A stretch of 64,000 nucleotides of DNA from positions 19,982,913-20,046,912 of the forward strand of contig NC_046677.1 in the NCBI RefSeq assembly GCF_003369915.1, given 5' to 3'. This stretch comes from Drosophila miranda (lineage: Eukaryota > Arthropoda > Insecta > Diptera > Drosophilidae). Within the stretch, counting starts at the first letter, position 1. Each line of letters starts with the position of its first letter. Shown here piece after piece: positions 62,031 through 64,000 of the stretch. The notes beneath the pieces are model-generated. The model was given only the letters and a program-made list of their open reading frames with translations, had not been told where the DNA came from and made no database searches. Both the position numbers and the translations under genes were made by a program.

Positions 62031-62462
62031 ACTTCGTCCACTTTACCCCCTCTTTTTAAACAGTTCAACGATTTGAAAAATATGACGTAAAATATTACTG
62101 GTTCTAAATTCTTCTTGTAGATCCATGCCATCTTTCCTCTAAACTTTAAAAAAACCACAATATTTTTTACCTGAACTGCGCTAAATTAATTAAATTTTAA
62201 TTTTTTCGGTGGAAAATTCAAAAAAAAAAAAGTTGGCTTACAATGGGTTAATTGATCTCTGTCAAGGATTGGAAACCATATTCCTCGTTTTTGATCTTCC
62301 ATGGAATATTACTAGCTATATAAAACATTTAGCCCTGCCCACATAATTTTATACGATTCATGAATAGTTTTTTTACTTAACTGGCGTATTCTAAATACTT
62401 GCGTTTATTGCATTTAGCGCAAAAATAGGTTTTAGCGAAAATAGTCAAACAAATGAAACGTA
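62031..62462 (-). mobile_element. Dispersed repeat family, copy D (upstream of the zinc-finger gene)
   Basis: Read on the minus strand it follows copies A and B in order: GTTTGACTATTTTCGCTAAAAC, TGCAATAAACGCAAGTATT, TTGACAGAGATCAATTAACC, TTTTCCACCGAAAAAAT, GGATCTACAAGAAGAATTTA, GTTGAACTGTTTAAAAAGAG and GGGGTAAAGTGG. It ends 71 bp before the zinc-finger ATG in the same orientation. The TATA-like palindrome is degraded here (CTGTTTAAAAAG, 62052-62063). Confidence 0.75.
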
Positions 62463-62576
62463 CTAAAACGTAAGAGAAAAATCGTTCCAATTGTTCAATT
62501 TCTTTATACATATATATTCATGCATATGAATATTATCTTGTATTTATATAAGGATATATACCTATTCGTGGTTACT

Positions 62577-62805
62577 CAATAAAAATCAAGAATAATAATT
62601 ATATTATAAATGTTTTGATCCAAAAATAATAATTATTCAATAAAAATCAAGAGTAATAATTATAAGAAGAATTATACAATAAAAATCAAAAATAATAATT
62701 ATTCAATAAAAATCAAGAATAATATTTTATTATTCAATAAAAATCGAGAATAATAATTATAATAATAATTATACAATAAAAATCAAAAATAAAAATTATT
62801 GTAAT
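62577..62805. repeat. AT-rich tandem repeat, CAATAAAAATCAAGAATAAT units
   Basis: The unit CAATAAAAATCAAGAATAAT plus AATTAT recurs near 62577, 62638, 62679, 62704, 62735 and 62774, with some units spaced about 25 bp and others 31-61 bp. Copies differ by single bases (AAGAGT, AAAAAT, GAGAAT). Confidence 0.8.
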
Positions 62806-63099
62806 TTTTATAAAATAATGTTTAAACTAAAAAAAGTCGACCACTAAATTTATTTGTGTTACATCGTAACTACACATTTGCTACATGGCAACTACACAGG
62901 GATGAAATCCTCATGAGCCAGCAGCTCTAATGTTGTGAAGCGCTCTGACCATTTAAAAAATTTAAATTGAATGTCCAAAAAACTATTCGCATGTCGTTAG
63001 AAATTAACGCATTTTATGCCTAAAATCAAAGTTGGAAGTTTTGGTTTGCCGAAAAGTGTGAAAACAGTGTGGAAATAATTTTAAATTTTAATTTTAAAT
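62806..63099. other. AT-rich spacer, nothing recognised
   Basis: No gene or clear motif. TCGTAACTACAC and TGGCAACTACAC form a small direct repeat at about 62864-62898. Confidence 0.35.
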
Positions 63100-63510
63100 C
63101 TATTTAAACAATTTTTGGAAAATACAAATTTTTGAACGTCCTTCCGTGCGATAGTATTGAGCTTTTTCTTTCGGGAAGATTTGCAAAATCTCGCGCTCTA
63201 AAATATTTATGACTTGCTGTTTGGGCCCCAATAGCCAAAAATTTCCAAAATTGCATTTGGTGTGATTCCTATAAGAAATTATTTACATATACATAAATCG
63301 ATAAATAATAAATAATTAATATTTAGCTTACCCCGAGTTCACAAATATGTAGTTCATCCATATTTAAAAAAAATGCAGAACCCTTGAAATTTTCCAATTC
63401 GTTAATGGAATTTATTATCCCTTCATTAGTTTCCTTTATATGTCCTGGTCGTTCAATATTCCATGTTCTTTGAACACCCTTAAAGGGATCGATTTTAGTG
63501 TGTCAGACAT
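63100..63510 (-). pseudogene. Hidden two-exon gene or gene remnant
   Basis: On the minus strand, 63496-63332 is open for 55 codons and looks strongly protein-like (KIDPFKGVQRTWNIERPGHI at its start, NMDELHICELG at its end). It ends at a GTAAGC donor. A 63-nt intron (63331-63269) ends TTCTTATAG. The second exon from 63268 continues in frame to a stop at 63104, but a neighbouring frame (stop at 63100) reads at least as protein-like (VINILEREILQIFPKEKAQY). An ATG with a good context sits at 63510 but is out of frame with the first block by one indel. So this is either a decayed gene with one or two frameshifts, or a gene whose real 5' exon lies elsewhere. Family unknown. Confidence 0.4.
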
Positions 63511-63628
63511 TATGTTGTTTGATTGTTGATTTGCTGCAATTAAAAATTTGCAATTGATTAAAAATCTTAATTAATTTAAATTTAAATACAAATTTAAATT
63601 TGTAATTTAATTTAAATTCTACGGTATA

Positions 63629-63699
63629 TTTTACACGGTATATATATGGGGCTAAGACGGTATTTTTCAAATTTTACACGGTATACATATGGGGTTAAG
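63629..63699 (+). repeat. 43-bp direct repeat with a TTTTACACGGTATA core, each copy with an ATG
   Basis: TTTTACACGGTATA begins at 63629 and again at 63672, each followed by YATATGGGG (ATG at 63646 and 63689). The 43-bp spacing puts the two ATGs in different frames. Both frames stay open to the window end. Confidence 0.7.
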
Positions 63700-64000
63700 C
63701 GGCGTCCAGCAGAAACAGCAAGGTGTATTTGCGGCCCAACAGGAGGGACAGCAAATCCAGCAGGAAGAGCAACAAACTTCATACGCGCCACAGAAAATCC
63801 AGCAGAAACAACAACAAACTTCATACGCGCCACAGAAAATCCAGCAGAAACAACAACAAAATTCATACGCGCCACAGAAAATCCAGCAGAAACAACAACA
63901 AACTTCATACGCGCCACAGAAAATCCAGCAGAAACAACAACAAACTTCATACGCGCCACAGAAAATCCAGCAGAAACAACAAACTTTATACGCGCCACAG
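63689..64000 (+). CDS. Partial Gln-rich repeat ORF (runs off the window)
   Basis: From ATG 63689 the frame is open for 104 codons to the window end with no stop. It begins MGLSGVQQKQQGVFAAQQEG and then repeats the 14-residue unit SYAPQKIQQKQQQT. Another ATG at 63646 opens a different frame with a Thr/Asn/Pro-rich unit (NFIRATENPAETTT). The 42-bp unit is open in several frames because it lacks stop triplets, so coding status cannot be settled from this fragment. A TATA-like CGGTATATTTTA lies at 63622. It may be the start of a repetitive protein or a minisatellite. Confidence 0.35.
   Translation, partial: MGLSGVQQKQQGVFAAQQEGQQIQQEEQQTSYAPQKIQQKQQQTSYAPQKIQQKQQQNSYAPQKIQQKQQQTSYAPQKIQQKQQQTSYAPQKIQQKQQTLYAPQ
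63766..64000. repeat. 42-bp minisatellite, at least six units, continues past the edge
   Basis: TCATACGCGCCACAG recurs at 63779, 63821, 63863, 63905 and 63947, with a variant at 63986. Spacing is 42 bp, the last one 39 bp (one CAA lost). Units are nearly identical, which suggests recent expansion. Confidence 0.95.

Noticed and set aside
63612-63998. 128-aa minus-strand ORF with VARMKFVVVSAGFS repeats
   Set aside because: Reverse frame of the 42-bp minisatellite; stop-free only because the unit lacks stop triplets.

Overview
The window looks like euchromatic DNA from a Drosophila (Sophophora) species. The genes are small and intron-containing, introns are often 60-70 nt with GTRAGT donors, AT-rich spacers are long, and fly core-promoter motifs are present (DRE, the CGGTATATTT-type motif 6, the GGTCACACTG-type motif 1). 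From memory, the fly orthologs of GFOD, the ABCG transporter, UTP23, the SDR, Rrp40 and Eno lie near cytological 22B, and grp (Chk1) at 36A. All are on chromosome arm 2L (Muller element B). A junction between those two blocks suggests a species outside the melanogaster subgroup, perhaps the obscura group. The species was not verified.

Layout: 1-2955 spacer; 2956-3396 (-) small unknown protein; 3738-4892 (+) GFOD-type oxidoreductase, divergent from it; 6229-16147 (-) an eleven-exon ABCG half-transporter (771 aa), rebuilt here with consistent splice phases; 16198-28560 long non-coding stretch (probably 5' region of the transporter) with a degenerate tandem repeat and one rearranged gene fragment; 29187-30034 (+) UTP23; 30297-31262 (-) membrane-anchored SDR; 31739-32440 (-) Rrp40; 32862-35307 (+) enolase with an alternative, transit-peptide-like N-terminus; 36477-47346 (-) grp/Chk1, six coding exons, 518 aa; 47347-55723 probable 5' region of grp; 55724-56470 (-) unknown 248-aa protein; 58547-58983 (+) small Tim9; 59627-61959 (-) seven-finger C2H2 protein; 63100-63510 (-) a broken or unusual two-exon gene; 63646-64000 (+) a Gln-rich 42-bp repeat ORF running off the edge.

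The genes are mostly housekeeping: glycolysis (Eno), RNA processing (UTP23, Rrp40), mitochondrial import (Tim9), the DNA-damage and cell-cycle checkpoint (grp), and lipid or sterol export (ABCG). They do not form one pathway.

The most interesting observation is a dispersed repeat family of about 410-450 bp with three near-complete copies (28744-29155, 57996-58446, 62031-62462) and one truncated copy (57821-57995). Each near-complete copy lies directly upstream of a start codon (31, 100 and 71 bp away) in the same orientation as that gene, and carries a TATA-like CTATTTAAATAG palindrome near its gene-proximal end. It may be a mobile element that supplies promoters. Other leads are a tandem, frame-shifted duplicate of the enolase transit-peptide exon, an in-frame 66-nt intron in the zinc-finger gene, and hidden coding remnants at 27339-27615 and 63100-63510.
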